Assembly (NCBI GenBank): GCA_963210315.1
Contig: OY723293.1
Span: forward strand, 992,001-1,056,000
Origin: Rhynchopus euleeides
Lineage: Eukaryota > Euglenozoa > Diplonemea > Diplonemida > Diplonemidae
DNA length: 64,000 nt
Direction of reading: 5' to 3'
The notes below the pieces were generated by a model. The model worked only from the letters and a program-made list of their open reading frames with translations. It made no database searches and had not been told where the DNA came from. A program made the position numbers and the translations under genes. This document shows positions 11,480-21,712 of the stretch, in pieces. Every line of letters starts with the position of its first letter. Positions within the stretch are counted from its first letter, which is position 1.

Positions 11480-13009
11480 ATGGGGATGTTCAACAACCGC
11501 AGGTCGCACGGCGCGCGCAAGAAGGGGGTGAAGCGTGCCCTTCGCCGTGGTGGTGCGACGCGTGTGTTTGGTGAGGCCCTGGATGACGCACACCATGTGC
11601 AGCTGAAGCCCACCCAGTCCATCGCATCCTTCCTGAGCCAAGTCAGTCCGGGGTGCATTGCCCGCGAGCGGTACTCGTATGTAATAAGGGGAGTGTGGGT
11701 ACTCACTGTAAATTGACAGGGGGGGCGGGGAGTGGCTTTGTCAACAGTTTGTGTATCATCTTCGTGCATCATGAAGACAGGTTTGTTTGTTGAGAGTTCA
11801 GCGTTGCCCAATATTGGGGGTCGCTTTCTGCGCCCTTTTGCCCCACTTCATCAGGCTCGAGTGGTGTTCACGAAGAGTGAGGGGTCAACAAACCTAATTT
11901 TCAGGCAGTTATGTTATTGGCTTGTCATCTCGCTTGGATTTCACTCTTTCACTTGCTTGCCCTCCAGCAGCTCAACCCACCACCACTATCACCACTCCAG
12001 GGACGGGTCGCTGTTCTTCACGGGTGCCCCCACCCCTTCGCAGTGCGAGGAGCTGGGCATCACAGAGAAGCCTGGATGGAGGACTGAGCTTCGCCACAGC
12101 CGTACACTGAACCTGTGCGTGCAGCCAATGGACGGCGAGGCGGCTCCCGAGCTGACTGTGGAGGAGGGGCTGCGCATTGTGAAGGAGAGCTGCCTGTGGG
12201 AAGACATGCCCAACATCGAGTTGGTGCGTGTGGCCAACACAAACCAGCGGTCTGCGCATGTCTACGTGCAGTTCGAAGGGCAGTTGCTGGCACAGAGCCG
12301 TGTCAACACTCTGGATGCGAAGCGCTACGAAGTGTACGGAAAGACAGTCTTCGTGCACAGCATGCAGCTGAACGCATCCTTCCAGTATGAGCTTGCCCCG
12401 ACAGCTGTGGAGGGCGAGGAGGACCCTCTTGTGTGGCGCAACCCGGAGTTCGTCGGGCTGCGGTGCGTGACTATGACAATGACGGGGAAAGCTGCCATGA
12501 AGCCCGTTCAGGACACCCACCTTGTGGACATGGCCCAGGATGTCGGTTCGCTGAGTCTGATGACCAGCCTGCGGCGTGTGGATACGAAGACGGGTGTCCA
12601 TGTGATGGTGCAGGCCTCCTCCGCAGAGGCAGCCGCTGAGCTCTTCACTAAAATGCGTGCGATGCGCAAGCCCAAGGTCAGCGTGAACCGGTGGCGCAGC
12701 CGTGAGGAGCAGACGGACGTGAGCGACAGGCTCATCTGGGACAACCCTGCGGCGGGCTGGGACCTCAGCGACTGCGAGGACGAGGACTGCGATGAATGGA
12801 CTACTGACAGGTTCAGCACCGCTTCCGAGGGCAGCGACCCTTTGTCCGAGAGGCTGTCATCGCCCTCCGCCTCGCTGGAGGATGCCCGCGAGAGCATGTC
12901 AGACCAAGACAGGACTGACAGCGATGCTGGTTGCGAATCGCCGCTGTGTACCACCGATGGTTGCCACATCGAGTACGATGATGCACTGCTGTTGGAGTTC
13001 TTCCAGTAA
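11480..13009 (+). CDS. Putative RRM-like nucleic-acid-binding protein (2 exons)
   Basis: Exon 1 is 11480-11676, exon 2 12001-13009, giving 401 residues. The intron is phase 2, starts GTATGT and ends CCACTCCAG; the codon across the junction becomes TCG (Ser), followed by DGSLFFTG. The start ATG GGG ATG is preceded by CCACCACCAGACA; an upstream exon cannot be excluded. The N-terminus is basic (RRSHGARKKGVKRALRR), typical of RNA or DNA contact. Residues about 90-250 hold alternating beta/alpha segments such as HVYVQFEGQLLAQSRV and GVHVMVQASSAEAAAELFTK. The second reads like the beta3-alpha2 part of an RRM, but I cannot see clear RNP motifs. The C-terminal 90 residues are acidic and Ser/Asp-rich (DCEDEDCDE). 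Function is not known; the RRM call is inference from pattern, while the gene model itself is strong. G/C-rich third positions match the other host genes. Confidence 0.7.
11677..12000 (+). other. Phase-2 spliceosomal intron (324 bp)
   Basis: The 5' end is GTATGTAATAAG and the 3' end ACCACTCCAG. Joining restores one frame of 401 codons. Confidence 0.8.
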
Positions 13010-13130
13010 TCCAGCAGCCCCAGGCTTACATCGCGATGATGACATGATCATCCGAACGAAGTCCTGCTCGGGTTTCTTCCCTGCGAACAGCCCAAGCATG
13101 CAGAAGATCGCGGCAAAAAACTTTGCCCGT

Positions 13131-13240
13131 GGGGGTCTTCACTGCGGTGCCGAGCACGGTACATTTGACACACTTTCTTCAATTTATAGCTGAAAAACGC
13201 CGAATGTTGCCAGCGCTGCCCGCTGCTGGCGAAGACCCCC
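13131..13240. repeat. Small foldback element, GGGGGTCTTC ends
   Basis: GGGGGTCTTC (13131-13140) and GAAGACCCCC (13231-13240) enclose 90 bases. Size (110 bp), ends and an internal CGGTGCCGA...CATTTG are shared with 45160-45270, so this is a family. Confidence 0.65.
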
Positions 13241-13557
13241 CGGAGTGATACATTCCCTTCTCCCCCAACCTTTGCTGTTCCGAACGAGTCTTTCACGTCA
13301 TACCCACCCCCTCGCATGGTGTGAAGAATATCACCCACCACCATTGTGGTAAGTTGCGCACTGTCGCAGATGCCACCATTTGCATAGTGTCTTTTGGCCT
13401 GTCTTCCCACACAAGGCCAGTCACGAACGTCTCATTCGGTGATGATTCGGCTTTTGAGAATTAGTTTTATTTTTCCCGAGATATCCAAAGCAGACAAACC
13501 ACTCGGAAAACGTGGTGCGTCTTCATCAGCCACACCGACAGAAGTATTGAGTTCATG

Positions 13558-13672
13558 GGGGTCTTCGTTCGCGGAGATCTTTCGGCAAAGTTCGGCGTTT
13601 TCCTCCTAGTAAAATAGGAGGAAATGCGCCAAAACGCGCCGTTTTCGGCACGCGCCCCTGGGGTCTCCGCGC
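13558..13672. repeat. Foldback sequence with GGGGGTCTTCG end
   Basis: CGCGGAGATC (about 13573) and GGTCTCCGCG (about 13663) are inverted. Inside, GCGTTTTCCTCCTA pairs with TAGGAGGAAATGCG around 13606. It is a probable diverged member of the 13131 family. Confidence 0.45.
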
Positions 13673-15015
13673 TTCAATCGCAATCGCACTCGGGTACGAG
13701 AGTGGTGATGTTCTTCGGGGTTCGTGTGACACTGCACACCAACAAGTTATTACTTATGCGAGGTTCTCATTCATACCTTGTTCCCGCATGCCTCCAACAT
13801 GTTTTTATGCTTCCAGCATCCGTGTGGAATGTCATCAAATCTGCCAACGAAAGAAGTGACAATTGTGTCGAAAATCAGTTGGAACCCGGCCTTAAACATC
13901 AACCAAGATGAGTGGCTTTCTTGGTCTCCAACAATCTACATCAATATATGTGGCAACACCGACCCGTATGCGTTGCCCGTCATACATCGCTAGTTTGGCT
14001 CGCTTTTCCGTTTCTTGTGCTCGCATTTCGTTGTTTTTTTTACATCGTTTCTTTCACCCCTTCCAATCCCTTTCCTCCACGACATCACAGCCCCCGCCCC
14101 CAAAGAAATCAACGGACTCTTTGGGGGTAGGTGAAGCGAATGCTTTTTTTTGCCTTACTTTTATTGCCCATCCTCCCCCAGCCTTTCTTTTTTCGGCTCA
14201 TGGGACCTACGGTGTTTTGTACTCACTTCCGCCTCAGAAAGATACCCACGACCATGCATTGCAATGCGTCCGCAAGGCGCAAATTCAAACAGCGGGATAT
14301 CGAACAAGCTATATCAATGGAATTGTGCCGATCTGATCATGTTGGGAGCAGCTGCTTGCGAAAACCACTGCACGGGCGTGTTTAGTCCATAAACATGCGA
14401 AACGGCCTTCGGTTTTGCATTCAGAAGTGTGTGTTCAGGATATTTTGCGAGAACCTCAACATTCAGGAAACAAATAAAAAATGAAGTTAGTATTAGATTG
14501 TGCTGTCATCGCCGATCTCAAGAGGAAGTACCATCAGTGAACAGATATTTTCAGTGTCAAAGACTGCGTCAAACCATGCGTGAGTGGTGTTCCCAATGTT
14601 GCACGGATCCATCCTTCCGTGCACCCCTCTTGAACCGCTCACCTTAACATCCCAAAGGGGTTTCTTCCCAATACCACACCCCAGGATTTTTCTGCTTTGT
14701 TGGCTCTGTGTGTCTGGGGAGGACGATACCAAACGTCATGCGAATGCCTGCATCTTCAAGATACAAGCAATACGTTGAGATTAATTTGCACACCAGGGCT
14801 CCGCTGCCTGTCTACTTAGGGGACGGTCCGCATCTTTTGGACATGGCACAGTCGCCTTGCGACTCGGTGCGTTCAGAAAATACCTGCTTGCACAACTCGT
14901 GGGTGAGGACCGTTTCCTATGTGTAGAAGGCGGCACCATCGTTTTTTTTCTTTCCTCTTCCTCCCCCCCCCCCCCCCACCGCCATTCAATTTGTTCGCAC
15001 CCCACCCCCACCCCC

Positions 15016-15070
15016 ACGAGTGAAGGGTGATCCTTCTTCGGGATCCCTTCTACCTCTATTTCACCCCCCC
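15016..15070 (+). repeat. Dispersed hairpin repeat
   Basis: GAGTGAAGGGTGATCC; the stem GAAGGG (15022-15027)/CCCTTC (15045-15050) is extended by ATCC/GGAT. A pyrimidine tract follows. Confidence 0.7.
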
Positions 15071-15350
15071 CCCCCCCCCCACCCCCACCCCCTCTCCCCT
15101 GAGGGAACACTGGAGGGAGGCTGAATCTGTACCTCCCCTCCCCTGCATCCTCCTCCTCCCCCCCCCCTCTCCCATTCTATGGCACCCCTCCCCCTGCGTT
15201 GCAACGCTTCACGGCCATGCCCCCCCCCCCCCCTCCCCTCCCGTTCTGGCCTCTCAAGGCGCACTGACTGTCGCACTTCTGGCAATGGTCGCGCGAACCT
15301 GCCGTGTGTGCGAGTGTGTCTCTGCATCACCCCTACCCCCCCAAAAGCTG

Positions 15351-15415
15351 AATGAGCGGAGGGTTATCCTTTTTGATTCCCTTTGCTTCCTTCTGCTTCT
15401 GCTTCTATTTCAATG
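15351..15415 (+). repeat. Dispersed hairpin repeat, diverged copy
   Basis: GAGCGGAGGGTTATC; the stem AGGG (15360-15363)/CCCT (15379-15382) with inner ATC/GAT. The tail is CTTCTGCTTCTGCTTCTATTTCA. Confidence 0.55.
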
Positions 15416-15925
15416 CCCCCCCACCCCACCCCACCCCACCCCTGCTTTGACTTTCTTGAAAAATGGTCATAGCCGATGGCATTGTAAGTCAGATCTTTCC
15501 TAGATTTCGTTCCTTTTGAGGTCCCAGGTCTCACGGGGTGAGAGAAAGCGGCCTCCGAAAGGGCGTTCTATTTTGCGGTTCCATGCGGGTTGGGCCATTT
15601 CAATGGGTGTGGAGTTCGGCAGGCGAAGATGCCGCATCCCCCGCTGCACCCGATACGCTGCATTCATGCAGCCGGCATCTGCGCCGTGCCCTCCACCCCC
15701 CCCCCCCGGCCCTTCTGCCTGTGGCTTCACTCAATATGGGGTGGTCGGGGAGTGCTTCTGGGATAGCCCTGGGACCTCCACCCGCCATCCCACCCTCAAG
15801 CGCAATGCAAAAACATTGCGTATTGAGTAATATTTGTATTGTGCAGCACGTGGGGTATGGAGGACATATCGACTGCACATGCGAGGCCTGTGCCGGAGAT
15901 CCCCCCCCCCCCCCACTCCGGGACT

Positions 15926-15958
15926 TTCCATTCACTCTCGACGATCAACCCCCCCCCC
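15926..15958 (+). promoter_or_regulatory. Motif TTCCATTCACTCTCGACG..ATCAA plus poly-C
   Basis: Exact copy of the motif seen 132 bases upstream of the gene at 30140. No gene follows here; a transposon has inserted at 15961, directly after it. Confidence 0.35.
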
Positions 15959-15960
15959 TA

Positions 15961-17108
15961 GGGGGGGTCAAATGCCACCCTTTTACGTGGACAAACACGA
16001 TTTTTCAAAAAACCGGCGCAGAGGCCCCAAAGCCCCCGTAAACCCTCCAAAACCCCCCAGATCGGTCCGGAAACCCATCGAACCCCACTTTTCCACCATT
16101 CCGGGCACCTCAGGTGCCCGAATTGGGGTACCTAAATTTTGTGCCACCGTTTGGTACCGGACAGTGCCACTGTGTGGGAGGTTGGAAAAGAAAATGCCCC
16201 AACACACCACATCTGAGGGTTGCAATGCATGTTGCTTGCCAACCACGTCATCCGGTGGGTGTCAGGCGCTATGTAGGTGGCATTAGCCAGGTCTTCGATG
16301 AGTTCTGGCTTGTATATGTACCTCCCTGCCACCATGCACCGGGAGGCTGCCTGTAGGTACGGAACAAGTCCAGATGGTCGTGTGATTCCTGTGCAGCAGT
16401 GCTCCACAACCGGGATGTGTTGACAACGACTGTTGCAACACGAGCTGTACATTCCGGGAACACACGAAGTGCGCTGTCGTGGTACCCATTGTGCCAGAAT
16501 TGGTACTTGCTGCGGTCTACTTTGCCTGGCCCAAGAGCACTGGTACTGAACAGTGCAATATGCGTGGCGAGGTGAATGCAACGGAAGCGCGCAAAGTCCA
16601 TACAGCTCTCGGATGGCGGGTGGTGGTGTCACTAGTGTGTGACGTTCACTCGAGGATACAACGCATCACAATGAATCAGCAACCGTGGACCGAGTACAAT
16701 ACGCTCTCTGTGGCTGGTGTGGGGGACAAAGGCAGTGCCTGTGCCGCAGGCAGGGAGGTACATATACAAGCCAGAACACATCGAAGACCTGGCTGATGCC
16801 ACCTACATAGCGCCTGACACCCACCGGATGACGTGGTTGGCAAGCAACATGCATTGCAACCCTCAGATGTGGTGTGTTGGGGCATTTTCTTTTCCAACCT
16901 CCCACACAGTGGCACTGTACGGTACCAAACGGTGGCACAAAATTTAGGTACCCCAATTCGGGCACCTGAGGTGCCCGGAATGGTGGAAAAGTGGGGTTCG
17001 ATGGGTTTCCGGACCGATCTGGGGGGGTTTGGAGGGTTTACGGGGGCTTTGGGGCCTCTGCGCCGGTTTTTTGAAAAATCGTGTTTGTCACCCCCATTTG
17101 ACCCCCCC
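15961..17108. mobile_element. Long-TIR TA-site element, copy C (1148 bp)
   Basis: The ends are GGGGGGGTCAAATGCC and CATTTGACCCCCCC with TA at 15959-15960 and 17109-17110. The inverted repeats are about 370 bp each (roughly 15961-16330 and 16749-17108) around a unique middle of about 420 bp. Length and nearly all bases match the copy at 27737-28884. A minus-strand frame (16132-16632, 166 codons) spans the middle and one arm. I cannot assign it, and no transposase motif is visible, so the element is probably non-autonomous. Confidence 0.9.
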
Positions 17109-17110
17109 TA

Positions 17111-18703
17111 CCCCCCCCCCCCCCCCCACGCCGGGACCAGCCTCCACGCGACAGCAACGCGCAACGCTAATATCCCCCCCCCTCTCCATCTCCTTTGATC
17201 GAGTCGCTGTGCACCTTCCGAACTTGGCCCTTGCTGCCGCTCCACACCACCCGATCTATAGCTTGCAGGCGGAGGGCATAGGGTGACCAGTTTCCGTTGG
17301 CCGGGGAGTCATGACCCGCGGTTCCGTTGATCCTGGCTACATGCACTGTATGCCCGCCAGGGGAGGATGTCGTTTAGGGCCATAACGACACAGCGGGGCT
17401 GCTGCCCACATTCCCTTCACAGCTCGAGCTTTCTTTGGATGTGATGGATAGCGCGGCATTAGCCTTGGTAGGTTTGCTGCATTTATTGGCACTTTCCGAG
17501 TGCCGATTTGTCGGTTGTGAATGTGTATGTGTTCAGATTAGTTTCTGGAGGTCTCTTGGATACGTGAATCAAAGGCTGCACTTTCAAAGACAAGCACCCG
17601 ACGCCCTCTTCTAGGGTATCCGTTGTGTGTTCTGCCTGTGTCGTCCCTGAGAAGCCAGATGACTATTTTACCACAACAGGGGCGCCTCTTCGGGGTCAAA
17701 AAGATAACTGGCAGTGCTTTCAGGCAACAAAGGCAACCTTATCGTGCGGGAGTTTTGGCTTTGTTCTGCACGCATTCGGCGCACAACACATCCGCCCTGT
17801 ATTTTTTCTCAAGAAGTGCATCGTGTTATGTGCGAGGGAGAGTAGGTAACATCGGTTGTTCTCGGCTCACTTGGGACGACCTATATCAACAAACCAGTTC
17901 ATTGTGTGTGGTGTCAGTGTGTGTTCTGTTTACGAATTAAACCCGAGCCGATTCTCTTGGTGAATAGCGTTCCAAGGCCCCGTCCGCCTTGCCGTTGGGC
18001 TGTCGTGTCTGCTCCCTTGTTGCCGAAGGGCAATAAGGACATACCCCTCCCCGTGCTGGTCCCTCACAGGATCACGTCACAGGATATCGGCATTATGTCT
18101 TTCCATCCTCGGACCCTCATCATCGATCCGCGCACAACTCCCATCGCACCTCTCCTTTCACTCTCACACATCAACCTATGTTCCAAGGTATATTGGGTCA
18201 GTTCTCGACCGAACCTTTCCAGAACACCAGGGCATTCACCCAGATGTGGCAATTTGCATAGCTCTCGTGGGCTTTAGGGCGTTGGGGTGATCAATTGCCC
18301 TCTCCTGCTCCTTTTCCTTGCTGTCATCTCTACCCCCCCACAATATGTAGTTACACCTCATTGTATACATGTTGGTGTGATTATCGCCTAGGCTCGACAC
18401 CGAGACACCGAGCCACGTTCCTGAAATCTCTCACCACAACTCGTGATTGAGTCTTGGAGATGACCCAGCAGAGATCAGTGGCTCGTTCGCTTGGCGATGC
18501 ATCTCGCCCCCCCCCCTCCCACCCAGCCTGCTCTTGGGCCGCAAAACACCTTGGTTCCGGTTCGCATGTGCAGCCGTCTTGCGTACCGTCCATTCTGTTC
18601 TCTCTGAGTCTTGGCTCCCACGCTTCACCCCTCACTCACCAAGCAACCCCCCGCAAATACGCTACGTTCTACAGTCAAACCCCCCTCCCCCATCCCCTGC
18701 TAC
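17111..18703. other. Spacer without a supported gene
   Basis: Mixed sequence from 17200 to 18300 is less repetitive than its surroundings, but no frame or RNA was recognised. A transcription unit with short exons cannot be excluded. Confidence 0.4.
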
Positions 18704-18762
18704 GAGTGAAGGGTGATCACCCTTGTGCTTCCTTCTACTTCGATTTCAGTATCCCCCATCCC
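18700..18762 (+). repeat. Dispersed hairpin repeat
   Basis: TACGAGTGAAGGG, then the perfect palindrome GGGTGATCACCC (18711-18722), with the alternative stem GAAGG (18708-18712)/CCTTC (18731-18735). The tail ends GATTTCAG. Confidence 0.65.
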
Positions 18763-19262
18763 ACGCCCCCTTTTGCCGATTTTTTTTGCCGCCGACAGGG
18801 ATCTTAGGGGGGGGGGTAGGGAAAACCTTAACACGGTGGGATCTTGTAAATTTTACATGTATAACTACAAGTATATACATGTATTATACATGTATAATAC
18901 TTGCATGTCAACTATTATACATGTACACGGTGGACTCCAGCGGCCCTAGCGGGAGTCTGGGAGCGGGAGTCTGAGCGGGTGTCAAAGACTCCCGCTAGCG
19001 GGAGTCCAGACTCCCGCTAGCGGGAGTCTATACTCCCGCTAGGGGGAGTCTGACTCCCCCTAGCGGGAGTCTTTTCACCTATTTTCATTCATTTTTCCCA
19101 TGATATAGTTACAGTCTACTGGCGTGGGGGGTAAAATCATGGTGGAAGAGGGATGGGGAGGGGCTTGTTTTGCTTCTGTCAGTTTCCCCGGACTCTGGAC
19201 TACCTACCTATCCTCCTGGTAGCGGCTACACCTGCGGAGGTGAGCGGTTAGAATTTGAGGTG

Positions 19263-20129
19263 TCAAAGTGCGGCCATCGCCTGTCGTAGTTGTGTTACAC
19301 CTTGGGCAAGACAAGCCATCCTGCAGGCCTCATCTTCTTCGTCAGAACTGTCATCCCCCTCCTGCTGTGCGCGTTGGTCAAGCGTGCTCAAAGTCGCCTC
19401 GGATGACACGAATGGTGTGAAAGTCGCCCCCAGCGGGATTGGCATTTTGCACAAGCAGAGCGATAATTTGCGGTGTCCTTCGGGGAACCGGAACAGGAAG
19501 TAGGGCGCGCTGATGGGTTCAACGAAGTCCTGTGTGTTGCAGTGCACAAACCCCTTCTGCAGCTGTGTCAACTGTGTGCAAAGAACATACACAGCCAATC
19601 TATGAGCGTGTCGGGTGTGCAGACACGGACACAGGATGACTTCTCTATACCCGAGGATCCCGTCCTGCGACAGGTGCGCAACCTTCCAAGGCATGCCCGA
19701 TGCGCGCCGCTTCTCTTCTGCCATCGCAAGATCTCTCTCGTAAGTTGCGGAGCTGGCGATTGTAACGGCATCTTTCTTGCGATGTCCGTTCTCTGCTTCT
19801 TCAAATTCGTCGTTGTTCTGCAGAGGCACTGCATCTTCTGGAGCCCACCAATGATGGAGACTGTGTACGTAGGCATTGCGCGTTGATCCCTTTTCGGCAT
19901 GCTCCATCAACCAGTGAAATATATGCCCTGAGATCCGAGCACGCAAGAAGGGAATCCGGGCTGACTCATCCTTGCATCCCCAGAAGCGCCAGGGGATGTC
20001 TGCATACCGGAAATGCATGAGGTCTGCAAGGGAGACAAAGAGGTAGCGGAACAAGCCCTTGTAGGTGTGTCCTGTGACAGGCAAGCACGACCTTCCGGAA
20101 CTGAGCACCTGTCCCATGCTGCGACACAT
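19263..20129 (-). CDS. Transposon-encoded protein, C-terminal part (288 aa)
   Basis: The longest minus-strand frame inside the nested CACGGTGG element. Its ATG at 20129 directly follows an in-frame TGA. It probably continues the reading frame at 20851-21066, interrupted by the 659-bp hAT-like insertion between them. Removing that insertion and one duplication gives a frame that runs to this TGA, so either a mutation, a frameshift at the A7 run near 20165 or an intron separates the two parts. The sequence has Trp/His-rich patches (HIFHWLMEHAEKG, HSLHHWWAPEDA) and an acidic run EGDDSSDEEDEA near the end. I do not recognise a catalytic motif. Being inside inverted repeats, it is most simply a transposase or accessory protein of this family. 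Confidence 0.5.
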   Translation of the reverse strand: MCRSMGQVLSSGRSCLPVTGHTYKGLFRYLFVSLADLMHFRYADIPWRFWGCKDESARIPFLRARISGHIFHWLMEHAEKGSTRNAYVHSLHHWWAPEDAVPLQNNDEFEEAENGHRKKDAVTIASSATYERDLAMAEEKRRASGMPWKVAHLSQDGILGYREVILCPCLHTRHAHRLAVYVLCTQLTQLQKGFVHCNTQDFVEPISAPYFLFRFPEGHRKLSLCLCKMPIPLGATFTPFVSSEATLSTLDQRAQQEGDDSSDEEDEACRMACLAQGVTQLRQAMAAL

Positions 20130-20183
20130 TCAGTGCAAGGTTTGTACAGGTCTTGTCGAATATTTTTTTGTTGTCTCATCCAG

Positions 20184-20842
20184 CAGGGGTGGAGCTTGAA
20201 ATATGGGGTTGCGGGCTGGATCGGGTCAGATCGGGTCAGCCAATTTTTTCTTATGGGTTCCCCCCCGGTTCGTCTCAGAGATCAGTGCTCGGGCCCAGCC
20301 TCCCGCGAGGTACCGGAACCGATATGCAGCCCCGGACGCGCAAGGACTTGGTTACAAGACAAACACATGCCGTAGGGGGGGTCTGGGAGGCGGAGCTCCC
20401 AGCCGCCGGAGGCCACGGTAGTGAACATCTGTGACTTGCGGGCGTACGGATTCTGTGTGAGTTGGCTGCGTCCTCCTGAGGATACTGAGATTCCCTGATG
20501 TAAAGGGCTTGGGTACAAGACAGGCACATGCCACAGGGGGGTCTGGAGGGCGGAGCCCCCCAGCCACCGGAGGCCACGGTAGTAAACGTCTGTTGCACGG
20601 TACGGGTTGGGCAGCTTCATTTGTCCTCTATTGTGACTGTTTGAGGCCTGTGCTCATGTCGCTGGGGTCACTTTGCTCACGAAACGCCTCCTGGTCACCT
20701 TGAGGCCCCAAGGCGAGGAGCCAACTTTTCCGGTTTCCCGAAAATCTATATTTTTTTCTTTTTACCCCTGACCTGATTTTTTGTGAGGGCCTGCAGAAAA
20801 TCAGGTCAGCTGACCCGAAAAAACCCCCAAGCTCCACCCCTG
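20184..20842. mobile_element. hAT-like element, family 1 (CAGGGGTGGAGCTTG ends)
   Basis: The 15-bp inverted ends are CAGGGGTGGAGCTTG/CAAGCTCCACCCCTG. There is an exact 8-bp target duplication TCATCCAG at 20176-20183 and 20843-20850. 659 bp, no coding capacity seen; the middle holds two copies of the GC-hairpin module. It splits the minus-strand transposon gene. A second copy is at 62192-62871. Confidence 0.95.
20371..20600 (+). repeat. GC-hairpin module, dimer (in hAT-like family 1)
   Basis: Two units about 160 bases apart. The first has stem CTGGGAG/CTCCCAG around GCGGAG, changed on both sides relative to the usual CTGGGGGGC/GCCCCCCAG, so pairing is kept. Each stem is followed by a CCGGAGGCCACGGTAGT block. 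Confidence 0.85.
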
Positions 20843-20850
20843 TCATCCAG

Positions 20851-21066
20851 TACCCTGATCAGCCGCATGGCGAGCCCCTTGCAGTCATGGAGTGCTGGGG
20901 TGACGTAGCGGGCATTGGGAAGCACACCTGCCAAGAGGGAGGGGTAGCCAGCCTCTTTCATCTCAGAGAGAGTCAGGTGCGGGTATCGATGCACCTGTTG
21001 ATACCAGCGTTCTTCTGGGATGTCGCACAGTGAGCATCGGTGCCCTCGCCCCCCGCATCGCCTCAT
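20851..21066 (-). pseudogene. Transposon-encoded protein, N-terminal part, split by insertion
   Basis: The frame starts at ATG 21066 and runs toward the hAT-like insertion at 20850. It has a Cys-rich start (CGGRGHRCSLCDIPEE) and then RYVTPALHDCKGLAMRLIRV. A Cys pair followed by a P-x-L-H-x-x-x-G helix is reminiscent of some DDE transposases, but this is a weak impression. The reading frame runs into foreign sequence at 20842, so it is broken here. The original gene continued to the 19263-20129 segment. Confidence 0.45.
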
Positions 21067-21331
21067 TGTTGCCCACTGCTGATCTATACTCCCGCTAGCG
21101 GGAGTTGGACTCCCCCTAGTTGAGACTCCCGAAAAGGGTTAAACCCGGTAGTGGTACCCTACCCCCGCTGGAGTCCACCGTGCAAGGCCGGATCAGCCCA
21201 CGGGTGGGTTTGAGGAAGAAATCTGGGGGGGCAAATTTTGCTGCGACTTCCGGTTTCACCCGGCCGAACTCCAGCATCTATCCAGACCCACGGTGCCAAG
21301 CCGTTCGCCCGTGTCGCGATCATTCGCGGCT

Positions 21332-21712
21332 TCAGGCTGCCCCCGACGACACGTTTGTATCCTGCACCTTGCCATACTTCGCCTCCACCTTGTATATGAC
21401 GGAGAGTGCCCTCCTTCCGCATCGTTGCGACTTCCCTGACAGCGAACTTATCCATGTCAGGGAAGACATGGCGATGATTGCGTTGGCCACCTGGGTGCTG
21501 TGCTGGTGGAGCTCCTTGCTCAACACCGTTGCTAGGAGCCTTCTAATGGATCCCAGTGTCAGCACACTGCCCCCTTTTTTAACAGGGAAGGCCGTGCAAA
21601 AATCATGCACAATGTTCGTCGCCTCCGCAGCCTCGGGACTCTCTGCGCTCTTCTTCTTCTTAATCGACTTTGCCGCCGGCTTCGCTGCCGGCTTCGTTGT
21701 CGTCTTCCCCAT
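21332..21712 (-). CDS. Small basic-tailed protein in transposon (126 aa)
   Basis: Starts MGKTTTKPAAKPAAKSIKKK, a Lys/Ala/Pro tail like those of histones or other DNA-binding proteins. The next 60 residues could form two helices (TLGSIRRLLATVLSKE and STQVANAIIAMSSL), and FPVKKGG precedes them. A histone-fold relation is possible but not demonstrated; the last 35 residues look different, and another frame (21159-21455) is equally open there, so a frameshift may be present. It lies between the internal end at 21182 and the outer end at 21963 of the nested element, head-to-tail with the larger minus-strand gene. The codon pattern fits coding sequence, but the function is unknown. Confidence 0.4.
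   Translation of the reverse strand: MGKTTTKPAAKPAAKSIKKKKSAESPEAAEATNIVHDFCTAFPVKKGGSVLTLGSIRRLLATVLSKELHQHSTQVANAIIAMSSLTWISSLSGKSQRCGRRALSVIYKVEAKYGKVQDTNVSSGAA

Larger units (their letters stand above)
13010..15016. other. Spacer with small foldback repeats
   Basis: No supported gene. It contains the inverted-repeat elements at 13131-13240 and 13558-13672. The rest is mixed sequence with T-rich and C-rich stretches. Confidence 0.5.
15071..15958. other. Spacer without a supported gene
   Basis: C-rich sequence with one hairpin-repeat copy (15351) and one upstream motif copy (15927). Open frames here look like composition artefacts. Confidence 0.5.

Noticed and set aside
13908..14336. 142-codon frame as a gene
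   Set aside because: Three overlapping frames of similar length, Ser/Phe/Pro composition from T/C-rich DNA, no motif.
17325..17345. GTTGATCCTGGCTAC resembles the start of small-subunit rRNA
   Set aside because: Sequence after it does not follow the conserved rRNA start; match is too short.
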